DNA of 18,393 nucleotides, from positions 9,257-27,649 of the forward strand of contig JAQUXD010000009.1 in assembly GCA_028692535.1 (NCBI GenBank), given 5' to 3'. The notes under the pieces are model-generated. The model searched no databases. It was not told the DNA's origin and saw only the letters and a program-made list of their open reading frames with translations. The translations under genes and the position numbers were made by a program. Origin of the DNA: Eubacteriales bacterium (lineage in GTDB: Bacteria; Bacillota; Clostridia; Peptostreptococcales; Anaerovoracaceae). Shown here in pieces: positions 1 through 7,164 of this stretch (within the stretch, counting starts at the first letter, position 1; each line of letters begins with the position of its first letter).

Positions 1-411
1 ATTACACTGATCGATGATACGTACAATGCCGGACCGGAGTCCATGAAGGCGGCGCTGGATGTGCTTGCCGCTACGGAAGGGCGCCGCCGGATCGCCGTAC
101 TGGCCGATATTCTGGAATTGGGCAGTTACCTGGAGGAAGGGCATCTGTCTGTGGGGCGCTATGCGGCGGAAAAGGATACGGATGTTTTGATTGCAATCGG
201 TGTCAATGCAAAGTATTATGCCTTAGGAGCAGAAGCTGCCGGGTACGGGGGCTTGCTGATCCGGTGCGAAACCAATCAGCAAGCCATGGCTTTTTTGCTT
301 GCGGAACTCCGGTCGGGCGATGTGGTGTTGGTAAAAGGATCCAATGCAACAGGCGTAGCCGAGGTCGCTGAACAGATTCGTCAATACATTCGAACACAGG
401 AGGATTCTTGA
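1..411 (+). CDS. murF: MurF, UDP-MurNAc-tripeptide:D-Ala-D-Ala ligase (3' end only)
   Basis: This is the C-terminal 136 residues of MurF, open at the window's left edge in the frame that begins at base 1. MurF is the cytoplasmic ATP-dependent ligase that adds D-alanyl-D-alanine to UDP-MurNAc-tripeptide. The visible part begins with LIDDTYNAGPESMKAAL, which matches the Mur-ligase central-to-C-terminal domain boundary (usual form DDxYNANPxSM). It continues through the C-terminal Rossmann-like domain, with VLADILELG and the closing VLVKGSN motif typical of MurF. The second Asn of the YNANP motif is Gly here. The stop TGA (409-411) shares one base with the mraY ATG, so the two genes are translationally coupled. 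Family assignment is secure; the N-terminal and ATP-binding domains lie outside the window. Confidence 0.95.
   Translation: MTLIDDTYNAGPESMKAALDVLAATEGRRRIAVLADILELGSYLEEGHLSVGRYAAEKDTDVLIAIGVNAKYYALGAEAAGYGGLLIRCETNQQAMAFLLAELRSGDVVLVKGSNATGVAEVAEQIRQYIRTQEDS
398..403 (+). promoter_or_regulatory. Ribosome binding site of mraY
   Basis: A perfect AGGAGG lies seven bases upstream of the ATG at 411, inside the end of murF. It decides the start: the in-frame TTG at 408 would add one residue but is spaced less well, so ATG 411 is preferred. Confidence 0.8.
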
Positions 412-1370
412 TGCAGAACACGCAGATCGTATGGGCGATCGGCGCAGCTTTTGCGATCGCAGCCTTGCTGACGCCGCTGATGTTGCCGTTTCTCCGCCGC
501 TTGGGCGCAGGACAGAGCATTCGGGAAGAGGGCCCCAGCAGCCATATGAGCAAAACAGGCACGCCGACCATGGGCGGGATCGCCATCATCGGAGCCGTAA
601 TAGCAGCTGCTGTCGCGTTCGGCGGGATCGGAGAGCAGATGCCGGTGATGATCTTTTTGTTTTTGAGCTTTGCCGCCATCGGTTTTGCGGATGACTATAT
701 TAAGGTCGTTTACAAGAGAAATTTGGGTTTGACCGCGTTGCAGAAGTTGGCGCTTCAGGTTTTCGTGGCCGCTCTTGGCGCCTTTTGGATCAGCCGGATC
801 TCTGCCGGCGGCACGACCGTCTATATCCCTCTTGTCAGAACCTATATTGATTTCGGAGGTTTTTATATCATATTTGCGGCCTTTGTCGTCGTTGCCATGG
901 TCAATGCGGTGAATCTCACAGACGGGCTGGACGGATTGGCTTCCGGCGTTACAGCGATCGTAGCTGCCTGTCTTACGATCATCGGAATGGGGACCGGCGC
1001 ATTTCAGGCTTCCGTTTTTTCAGCATCTGTTTTCGGCGCCTGCCTGGGATTTCTGATCTATAACAGACATCCGGCGAAGCTGTTCATGGGAGATACCGGC
1101 TCTTTGGCGCTGGGAGGCGCCCTGGCTGCTGCAGCCATCTCCATGAACGCCACGCTTATTTTACCGCTGGCGGGGGGTATTTACGCGGCGGAAGCGCTTT
1201 CGGTCATTATTCAGGTCTACGTTTTTAAAACCCAAAACGAACGTCGGTTCTTTCGCATGGCGCCATTGCATCATCACTTCGAGTTGGGCGGCTGGTCGGA
1301 GAACAAAATTGTAACGGTGTTCTGCCTGATCACGACGGTTCTCTGTCTCTTGGCGATAACTGTCTTATGA
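411..1370 (+). CDS. mraY: MraY, phospho-MurNAc-pentapeptide translocase
   Basis: This 319-residue integral membrane enzyme moves phospho-MurNAc-pentapeptide from UDP to undecaprenyl phosphate, forming lipid I on the inner face of the membrane. Visible family signatures are the TGTPTMGG segment (about 49-56), the acidic DDY motif after FA (94-96), NAVNLTDGLDGLASG (about 165-179), MGDTGSLALGG (226-236) and the cytoplasmic loop PLHHHFELGGW (285-295). The acidic residues and the histidine triad are the established catalytic and Mg-binding elements. About ten hydrophobic segments are visible, and length is usual for the family. It overlaps murF by one base and is followed 16 bases later by murD. 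Nothing is missing or truncated. Confidence 0.98.
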   Translation: MQNTQIVWAIGAAFAIAALLTPLMLPFLRRLGAGQSIREEGPSSHMSKTGTPTMGGIAIIGAVIAAAVAFGGIGEQMPVMIFLFLSFAAIGFADDYIKVVYKRNLGLTALQKLALQVFVAALGAFWISRISAGGTTVYIPLVRTYIDFGGFYIIFAAFVVVAMVNAVNLTDGLDGLASGVTAIVAACLTIIGMGTGAFQASVFSASVFGACLGFLIYNRHPAKLFMGDTGSLALGGALAAAAISMNATLILPLAGGIYAAEALSVIIQVYVFKTQNERRFFRMAPLHHHFELGGWSENKIVTVFCLITTVLCLLAITVL

Positions 1371-1386
1371 AAAGAAAGGGCTCGCG

Positions 1387-2757
1387 ATGAAAAAAAAAGA
1401 AAATCAGAAGATCCTGATCGCGGGGCTGGGCCGATCCGGCATGGCCGCCGCCCGTCTTCTGTCTGCGCAGGATGCAGCAGTATACGGGTATGACGCAAAA
1501 GCGGAGGATGTGTTTCCGCCGGCAGACAAAAAAGAACTGGAAACCCTGGGCGTCTCTTGTTTTTTCGGACGCGAGCCGGATTTTTATGATTTCGACCAGG
1601 TGATCATCAGTCCGGGCATGGCGTTGACGGCGCCGGTGCCCGCCAGAGCCGGCAGGGAAGGCGCAGAGATCATCGGCGAGCTGGAGCTTGCCTATCGCAG
1701 TCGACCCGGTACTTTTCTGGCGATCACCGGAACAAACGGAAAAACCACCACCACCGCTCTGGTGGGAGAGATGTATCGCCTGGCCGGATTGCCCCATCGG
1801 ATCGTGGGAAACATCGGCATGCCTGTAGCCGATCAGATCCTGACGGCAGAGGCGGATGCTGTGATGGTGACGGAAGTCTCCAGTTTTCAGCTGGAGACGA
1901 TCATGGATTTTCGTGCCCATGTGGCGGTCCTTCTCAACATAACGCCCGATCATCTGGATCGTCACGGTAGTTTGGAAGAATATATCCGCGTAAAATTCAG
2001 GATCTTCGAGAACCAGTCAGAAAAAGATTACTGTATTTATAACGGCGACGATCCGGTCTGCGCAGGGTTGCCCGGCCTGTCTCCGAAAGGACAAGCGATC
2101 CCGTTTTCCGTTCACGGGCCTTTGATTGTCGGCGCATACGTCGAAAACGGGCGTATCTTTATTGCCGACGGGAAATCTGCCCGGATCGACCTGTGTAGTG
2201 TTCGGGAGCTGAAAATTCCCGGCGCGCATAATCTCGAAAATGCGCTGGCTGCAGCCGCCGCAGGCTTTTTTGCCGGTGTGCCCACGCCCGCGATCCGGGA
2301 AGCGCTGTGCACGTTTGCCGGTGTGGAGCACCGCATCGAATCCGTAGCCCGGATCAACGGCGTAGCTTACGTCAACGATTCCAAAGGGACGAACCCGGAT
2401 GCGGCGATCAAAGCAATACGGGCTGTTGCGGGTCCGCTGCTCCTGATCGCGGGGGGATATGAAAAAAATGCGGATTTCGATCCGTTCACCGCTTCGTTCG
2501 AAGGCAGTGTGCGGCACTTGCTTCTGCTGGGCGAGACAGCGCATCGCATCGCGCAGAGCGCAAGAAAGAACGGATTTCCGCAAGACGCCATCCACTTTTG
2601 CCGCGATATGGACGAATGTGTTGCCGTCGCTGCGCGCATAGCCCGCCCGGGGGATGCTGTCCTGCTGTCTCCGGCCTGTGCCAGTTGGGGAATGTACAAT
2701 AATTATGAAGAACGGGGCCGTCATTTTAAGGAGCTTGTGCATGCGCTGGAAAAATAG
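1387..2757 (+). CDS. murD: MurD, UDP-MurNAc-L-Ala:D-Glu ligase
   Basis: This 456-residue cytoplasmic Mur ligase adds D-glutamate to UDP-MurNAc-L-alanine. The N-terminal Rossmann domain has GLGRSGMAAARLL (13-25). The central ATPase domain has the P-loop GTNGKTTT (115-122), EVSSFQLE (163-170) and NITPDHLDRH (184-193), followed by the lysine expected to be carbamylated (K203 by alignment with the family). The C-terminal domain has VEHRIE (313-318), NDSKGTN (330-336) and LLSPACASWGMYNN (about 426-439), where many homologues have F-D-x-F in place of W-G-M-Y. Start ATG 1387 has AAAGGG six bases upstream. The start codon is followed by nine consecutive A bases (1390-1398) encoding three lysines. It lies 16 bases after mraY and 21 before ftsW, so the genes are very likely co-transcribed. 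Confidence 0.98.
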   Translation: MKKKENQKILIAGLGRSGMAAARLLSAQDAAVYGYDAKAEDVFPPADKKELETLGVSCFFGREPDFYDFDQVIISPGMALTAPVPARAGREGAEIIGELELAYRSRPGTFLAITGTNGKTTTTALVGEMYRLAGLPHRIVGNIGMPVADQILTAEADAVMVTEVSSFQLETIMDFRAHVAVLLNITPDHLDRHGSLEEYIRVKFRIFENQSEKDYCIYNGDDPVCAGLPGLSPKGQAIPFSVHGPLIVGAYVENGRIFIADGKSARIDLCSVRELKIPGAHNLENALAAAAAGFFAGVPTPAIREALCTFAGVEHRIESVARINGVAYVNDSKGTNPDAAIKAIRAVAGPLLLIAGGYEKNADFDPFTASFEGSVRHLLLLGETAHRIAQSARKNGFPQDAIHFCRDMDECVAVAARIARPGDAVLLSPACASWGMYNNYEERGRHFKELVHALEK

Positions 2758-2778
2758 CCGCGCCATAAAAAGGAGATC

Positions 2779-3906
2779 ATGAGGGAGAAAGCCCTGAAAC
2801 AATTGAAGGAAGGGGATTTTATCCTGGTGCTGCTGGTGCTGGGTCTGTCGATCTTCGGGATCGTGATGGTGTTCAGCGCCAGTTATTACAATGCCTTGAG
2901 CAAATTCGGCAATCCTTACAAATATTTGATCGAAAACAGTATGTGGGTTCTGATCGGCTGGGTCGGATTTGTGTTTTTTTCGTTTTTTGATTATCATTAT
3001 CTGAAGCACCTGTCCTGGCCGCTGCTCGTAGTCGGAATGAGTCTGCTCTTTTTGATATTCACACCGCTGGGGCTGACCATTAACAACGCGACCCGGTGGC
3101 TGGATTTCAAATATTTCACGGTAATGCCCGGCGAAGTGATCAAATTCTCCCTGATCATCTTCGTGGCGTCCTTTCTGTCGGAAGATCCTACCCGATCCAG
3201 AAGGTTTTTTAAGGGCATTCTTCCAACGCTGCTGTTGGTCGGAATCTGTTTTGCGGCTATTTACAAACAGCCGAATCTGTCTACGGCCGGACTGGTGGTC
3301 CTGTTGGTCGTGGGGATGCTCTATGTGGCGGGTCTGCCGCGCATCTGGGTGACGGCCACATTTATCGCCGGCGTAGCGCTGGCGAGTCTGGCGGTCCTGG
3401 CGCCCGGAGGGGAATACCGTCTACAGCGGGTGATCAGCTTCACGGATCCTTTTAAGGATCCTCTCGGAGCAGGGTATCAGGTGGTTCAGTCCCTTCTTGC
3501 CCTGGGCTCCGGCGGCGTGTTCGGCGTGGGACTGGGACAGAGCATCCAAAAGACACTCTATCTGCCGGAACCGCAAAACGACTTTATCCTGGCGATCATC
3601 GGCGAAGAACTGGGCTTCGTGGGGATCCTTGCTCTGATGGCGGCCTATCTTGCACTGATCTGGCGCTGTTGCCACATTGCGATTCGAGCCAAGGACTACT
3701 TCGGCATGATGCTGGCCGCCGGCGCGACGATCATTCTGAGCTTGCAGGTACTGATGAACATCGCGGTAGTAACGGCATCCTTTCCGCCTACCGGGGTGAT
3801 CCTTCCCTTTGTGAGCCAAGGCGGCAACGCCATGGTGATTTTTCTTTCCCTGATGGGCATTATGACTAATATATCCAGACAGGCAGTGCCGTCCACGCGG
3901 CTGTGA
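2779..3906 (+). CDS. ftsW: FtsW, SEDS-family septal peptidoglycan glycosyltransferase
   Basis: This 375-residue polytopic SEDS protein belongs to the FtsW/RodA/SpoVE family, which polymerises lipid II into glycan strands with a partner class B penicillin-binding protein. Visible signatures are ATRWL (104-108), MPGEVIKFS (116-124), KQPNLSTAG (163-171), FGVGLGQSIQKTLYLPEPQNDF (248-269), IIGEELGFVG (273-282) and the closing PPTGVILPFVSQGG (336-349) with NISRQ (364-368). D268 in the NDFI motif aligns with the catalytic Asp of SEDS enzymes. About ten hydrophobic segments are visible. It sits between murD and murG, the usual ftsW/spoVE position. FtsW is preferred over SpoVE or RodA from context, but sequence alone does not separate a vegetative from a sporulation role. 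An AGGAG (2771-2775) sits unusually close to the ATG, only three bases away. Confidence 0.93.
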   Translation: MREKALKQLKEGDFILVLLVLGLSIFGIVMVFSASYYNALSKFGNPYKYLIENSMWVLIGWVGFVFFSFFDYHYLKHLSWPLLVVGMSLLFLIFTPLGLTINNATRWLDFKYFTVMPGEVIKFSLIIFVASFLSEDPTRSRRFFKGILPTLLLVGICFAAIYKQPNLSTAGLVVLLVVGMLYVAGLPRIWVTATFIAGVALASLAVLAPGGEYRLQRVISFTDPFKDPLGAGYQVVQSLLALGSGGVFGVGLGQSIQKTLYLPEPQNDFILAIIGEELGFVGILALMAAYLALIWRCCHIAIRAKDYFGMMLAAGATIILSLQVLMNIAVVTASFPPTGVILPFVSQGGNAMVIFLSLMGIMTNISRQAVPSTRL

Positions 3907-3918
3907 GGAAACAACAAG

Positions 3919-5028
3919 ATGAAAGTGCTGTTCACCTGCGGCGGGACCGGAGGACATATCTATCCGGCCATCGCCATCGCAGACAAAATAAAACGCAGAC
4001 ATCCGGAGGCTCAGATTCTTTTCGTCGGAACAGAAACGGGGATGGAACGTACGCTGGTGCCTGACGCAGGCTATGCCATCGAGCAGATCGCCGCCAGCGG
4101 GCTGGATCGGAGGCATCCGCTCAACAATATCCGCACCTTGCGTAATATACTCCGCGGAAGCGCCCAGATCCGGAAGATCCTGGACCGGTTCCGGCCCGAT
4201 CGCGTGATCGGCACCGGCGGTTATGTGACAGGGCCGGTGATCCGGGAGGCCGCAAAACGAGGCATTCCCACCTACATCCATGAGCAGAATGCCGTTCCCG
4301 GCATGGCCAACCGGATGCTGGAACGGTATGTCAACAAAACATTTATAAGCTTCCAGGATTCGGCCGGGGCCTTTCGTTATCAGAGCAAGCTGGTTTTGAC
4401 CGGCAATCCGGTGCGCAAGGATTTTGTTTTGGCCGGCATCGCCGACTGCCGGAGCGCTCTGGGCTTCCTGCCCACGGATTTCTTGGTACTGGTCGTCGGC
4501 GGCAGTCTGGGCGCTCAGGTGCTCAATCGCGAGACGATCCGGATGATTCCGCATTTGAGCGCTTCCGAAACAAAACTGGTTTTCGTCACCGGAAAGCGGT
4601 ATTATGAAGAGGTGAAAGAAGCGCTCGCGCCTCTTTCCGAAGAAAAGACTGTAACCCTGCTTCCCTATGCGGAGAATATGCCTCAGCTTCTGAATGCTGC
4701 GGATTTGGTGATCAGCCGGGCCGGGGCTATTGCCCTGGCTGAGATCACGGTTTGCGGCAAGCCAAGCCTGCTGATCCCTTCGCCCAATGTGACCAACGAT
4801 CATCAGTATCACAATGCCAAAGCTCTTTCGGATGCGGGTGCGGCTGTCCTGATCCGCGAAGCGGAGCTGGAATCGGAAGAATCCGTTCTCGCGCACTATG
4901 TGCTGAAGCTGAAGAACAACAAGGAAAAACTCAATGCCATGTCTCTGGCCGCCGCCCGTCTGGGACGGGCTGATGCCGCGGACATTATCTATGATAACCT
5001 GGCGCTGGATGCGATCATAAAAGAGTAG
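3919..5028 (+). CDS. murG: MurG, UDP-GlcNAc:lipid I N-acetylglucosaminyltransferase
   Basis: This 369-residue GT-B glycosyltransferase works on the cytoplasmic membrane face and adds GlcNAc to lipid I to make lipid II. The N-terminal domain has the glycine loop CGGTGGHIYPAIAIA (7-21), the GTGGYVTGPV loop (98-107) and IHEQNAVPGMANR (120-132). The C-terminal donor-binding domain has GGSLGAQ (194-200), PYAENMPQLLNAADLVISRAG (about 249-269) and the LAE motif (273-275), followed by NDHQYHNA (293-300). All glycine-rich loops of the family are intact. AGGAA (3906-3910) precedes the ATG by eight bases and overlaps the ftsW stop, which suggests coupling. The next gene, ftsQ, starts two bases after the murG stop. 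murB and murC, which often follow murG, are not here. Confidence 0.98.
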   Translation: MKVLFTCGGTGGHIYPAIAIADKIKRRHPEAQILFVGTETGMERTLVPDAGYAIEQIAASGLDRRHPLNNIRTLRNILRGSAQIRKILDRFRPDRVIGTGGYVTGPVIREAAKRGIPTYIHEQNAVPGMANRMLERYVNKTFISFQDSAGAFRYQSKLVLTGNPVRKDFVLAGIADCRSALGFLPTDFLVLVVGGSLGAQVLNRETIRMIPHLSASETKLVFVTGKRYYEEVKEALAPLSEEKTVTLLPYAENMPQLLNAADLVISRAGAIALAEITVCGKPSLLIPSPNVTNDHQYHNAKALSDAGAAVLIREAELESEESVLAHYVLKLKNNKEKLNAMSLAAARLGRADAADIIYDNLALDAIIKE

Positions 5029-5030
5029 GA

Positions 5031-5846
5031 ATGGAAGAGATCAAAGAATTTCCCGAAACCGACACGATAGAACTGCCGCCTCAGCCGTTTGAGGAACCCT
5101 ATCGTCCTGCAGTCTCGGGCAAAAAGAAAAAAAAGAGGAAGAAGAAGAGGTATTTTTTGAAATTCTGCATCTTCTGTCTGCTTTGTACCGGCGGGTACTA
5201 TTTTTTGACGTCCGACTATTTTAATATCACCACCATCGATGTGATCGGAAATGAATACTATACCCGGGCGCAGTTGATCCAGATGACCGGCCTCAAAACC
5301 GGGAAGAACACTTTCGAGTTCGATATTTCCCGGATTTGCGACAAGCTGCTGGAAGATCCCTACATCAAAAATGTAAAGATTCGCCGGATCCCCATGGGAA
5401 CGGTGCGGATCACAGTGACGGAACGGGTGGAATACGCGGCGGTGCCTTATGGGGAAAGCTATGTGCTGTTGGACAACGAGGGAACGGTCCTCCGGGTTTC
5501 GGAGGAGCCGCCGACGCTTCCGCTGCTCCTGGGCATGGCCCTGGTGGAGATGACGCCGGGAAAGGCCCTCGTCGTGGAACAGTCCTATCTGTTTACGGAT
5601 ACGCTGGAGCTCCTTGAAATCATGGGAGAGCACGAAGTTTACTTCAAGAAAATCGATTTTTCAACCGTGATGGTCAAAGCCTATATATACGATACGCTCT
5701 ACTGCGAGGGCGCTCCGGGAAACATCAGGGATAATATGGAAAGCGTGGAAAAGCTTTTATTCGAGCTGTATCAGCAGGAAATCACCCACGGTGTGATCAA
5801 GGTGGGGAAGGACAATTATCTTTCCTTTAGCCCCAATATCGAATGA
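5031..5846 (+). CDS. ftsQ: FtsQ/DivIB, divisome membrane protein
   Basis: This 271-residue bitopic cell-division protein links cytoplasmic and extracytoplasmic parts of the divisome. An acidic, proline-containing cytoplasmic tail (1-29) is followed by ten consecutive basic residues (31-40), one transmembrane helix (about 41-60) and a POTRA domain (about 64-132, containing VIGNEYYTRAQL and the TVRITVTERVEYA transition). A beta-rich domain follows to the end. This matches DivIB/FtsQ in length and order. The start lies two bases after murG, and the AGGA that abuts the ATG (5027-5030) is too close to act as a ribosome binding site. Translation probably depends on coupling to murG. The basic tract is encoded by a purine-only stretch with an A8 run (5127-5134). 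DivIB is an equally good name in a Gram-positive lineage. Confidence 0.92.
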   Translation: MEEIKEFPETDTIELPPQPFEEPYRPAVSGKKKKKRKKKRYFLKFCIFCLLCTGGYYFLTSDYFNITTIDVIGNEYYTRAQLIQMTGLKTGKNTFEFDISRICDKLLEDPYIKNVKIRRIPMGTVRITVTERVEYAAVPYGESYVLLDNEGTVLRVSEEPPTLPLLLGMALVEMTPGKALVVEQSYLFTDTLELLEIMGEHEVYFKKIDFSTVMVKAYIYDTLYCEGAPGNIRDNMESVEKLLFELYQQEITHGVIKVGKDNYLSFSPNIE

Positions 5847-5899
5847 CCCTAAAAAAACGGCCGTTCACGTATAAATTTCGTGCAACTTGTCATGGAGTG

Positions 5900-5908
5900 T
5901 GCTAAAAT
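5900..5908 (+). promoter_or_regulatory. Possible extended -10 promoter for ftsZ
   Basis: The only longer gap in the first half (5847-5949) separates ftsQ from ftsZ. It is AT-richer than the flanking genes. It contains TGCTAAAAT, which resembles an extended -10 element (TG, one base, then a five-of-six match to TATAAT). No good -35 lies at the standard distance: a TTGTCA (5887-5892) is only ten bases upstream of the -10. Transcription would start near 5915, giving a leader of about 35 bases. This is inference from pattern only. Confidence 0.35.
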
Positions 5909-5936
5909 ATCCATATATTGTGTAGATAAGGAATAC

Positions 5937-5942
5937 AGGAGG
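5937..5942 (+). promoter_or_regulatory. Strong ribosome binding site of ftsZ
   Basis: A perfect AGGAGG ends seven bases before the ATG at 5950. It favours that codon over the in-frame Met three codons later (5959), which would be 16 bases away. The site suits high expression of an abundant protein. Confidence 0.8.
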
Positions 5943-5949
5943 CCGTATA

Positions 5950-7101
5950 ATGTCCCCAATGCTGCAATTTGAAACGCCCTTGGATGCTCCGGCAAAGATC
6001 AAAGTCGTAGGGATCGGCGGCGCCGGCTGCAATGCCGTCAACCGGATGATCGACGCGAATCTTCAGGGCATAAGCTTTATTGCGGTCAATACCGACCGGC
6101 AAGCCTTGAATACTTCAAAAGCTGAGACGAAGATCCAGATCGGCGAGAAGCTGACCAGGGGTCTTGGCGCAGGAGGAAATCCGGAGATCGGACAGCGTTC
6201 CGCCGAAGAGAGTCTGGAAACGCTGGAGAAATTCCTGAAGGACAGCGACATGGTCTTTATCACGGCGGGCATGGGCGGCGGCACCGGAACCGGCGCGGCG
6301 CCGATCATCGCCAAAGCGGCTAAAATGGCCGGAGCCCTCACCGTCGGTGTGGTGACGCGTCCTTTTACGTTCGAAGGCAAAAAACGAAAAGAACATGCAG
6401 AGCTTGGCATCCGTTTTCTCAAGAACTATGTAGACTCTCTCGTCGTGGTACCCAATGACAGACTTCTTCAGATCGCAGAGAAAAATACCAGTATGCTGCA
6501 GGCCTTTTCCCTGGCGGACGAAGTGCTCAAGCAGGGCGTGGACGGTATCGCCAGTCTGATCGGCGAAGCCGGGATCATCAACCTGGACTTTGCCGACGTC
6601 AAGACAGTCATGAGCGACCGGGGCATCGCCCATATGGGTGTCGGCCGGGCCAGCGGAGAAGGGCGTGTGGAAGCAGCGATCCGAACAGCGGTGGACAGCC
6701 CCTTGCTGGAAACCTCCATCAGCGGCGCGCGGGCAGTCCTGCTCAATGTGATGGGCGGATACGATCTGGGGATGCTGGAAGTGAACGAAGCTGCCGACTA
6801 TATCGCCAGAGAAGCCGACGAAGACGCTATCATCATATTCGGCGCCTCGATCAAGGAGGATATGTCCGAAGAGATATCGGTTACGGTCATCGCTACGGGC
6901 TTCGAAGATATGATCGGAAAGCGCCCCGCCCGAAAGGACGGCGAAAGCGAGGAGATCCTCGAAAGCGAGCCTTTAGAGGACGCTGCGGAAGAGACCCCGG
7001 AGGATCAGAGCGGCGGATCGTCACAGGGGGGAGAAGAACCCTATAATCCCAACAACGATTTCCCGATCCCATCCTTCCTCAACAAGGAGATCAAGTTTTA
7101 A
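5950..7101 (+). CDS. ftsZ: FtsZ, tubulin-like cell division GTPase
   Basis: This 383-residue protein polymerises into the Z-ring and recruits the divisome. The GTPase domain shows GIGGAGCNAVNRM (21-33), AVNTDRQAL (45-53), the tubulin signature GGGTGTG (109-115), TRPFTFEG (136-143) and the T7 catalytic loop NLDFAD (211-216), whose D213 and D216 act on the GTP of the next subunit. A variable acidic linker (about 325-366) leads to the C-terminal peptide DFPIPSFLNKEIKF (370-383), the tail that binds partners such as FtsA, SepF or ZapA-class regulators. No essential residue is missing. ftsA is not found just upstream, where it often lies. The gene has its own 103-base upstream gap and is closed by an intrinsic terminator, so it may be transcribed both with the mur genes and alone. 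Confidence 0.99.
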   Translation: MSPMLQFETPLDAPAKIKVVGIGGAGCNAVNRMIDANLQGISFIAVNTDRQALNTSKAETKIQIGEKLTRGLGAGGNPEIGQRSAEESLETLEKFLKDSDMVFITAGMGGGTGTGAAPIIAKAAKMAGALTVGVVTRPFTFEGKKRKEHAELGIRFLKNYVDSLVVVPNDRLLQIAEKNTSMLQAFSLADEVLKQGVDGIASLIGEAGIINLDFADVKTVMSDRGIAHMGVGRASGEGRVEAAIRTAVDSPLLETSISGARAVLLNVMGGYDLGMLEVNEAADYIAREADEDAIIIFGASIKEDMSEEISVTVIATGFEDMIGKRPARKDGESEEILESEPLEDAAEETPEDQSGGSSQGGEEPYNPNNDFPIPSFLNKEIKF

Positions 7102-7115
7102 CAGTGGACAGATCC

Positions 7116-7143
7116 GAAGCCGGTGGGACACCGGCTTCTTTTT
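7116..7143 (+). terminator. Intrinsic terminator after ftsZ
   Basis: A perfect ten-base-pair stem (GAAGCCGGTG paired with CACCGGCTTC) closes a three-base GGA loop and is followed at once by five T bases. It starts 15 bases after the ftsZ stop codon. This is the only convincing Rho-independent terminator in the window and marks the boundary between the dcw cluster and the next block. Confidence 0.92.
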
Positions 7144-7153
7144 CTATCAACCC

Positions 7154-7160
7154 GGAAAGG
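7154..7160 (+). promoter_or_regulatory. Ribosome binding site that fixes the methyltransferase start
   Basis: GGAAAGG ends four bases before ATG 7165. A longer in-frame reading from GTG 7123 would start inside the terminator stem and has no purine-rich site at the right distance, so ATG 7165 is chosen. Confidence 0.65.
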
Positions 7161-7164
7161 CACG

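Noticed and set aside
3421..4896. Long open frame (491 codons) on the minus strand opposite ftsW and murG
   Set aside because: Shadow of two well-supported genes; its composition is biased and no family motif is visible.
5129..5135. AAAAAAG heptamer in ftsQ as a programmed -1 frameshift site
   Set aside because: It is in the right frame for slippage, but the -1 frame does not stop soon and no downstream hairpin is evident; the run encodes the basic tract before the transmembrane helix.
5856..5882. Palindrome AACGGCCGTT and a weak CACG...CGTG hairpin after ftsQ
   Set aside because: The palindrome has no loop and no T run follows; the second stem is only four base pairs. Not enough for a terminator or operator call.
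7123..7164. Upstream GTG start for the SpoU-type methyltransferase
   Set aside because: It lies within the terminator stem, lacks a ribosome site and adds 14 residues not seen in the family; ATG 7165 starts with the expected MLISSPDN.
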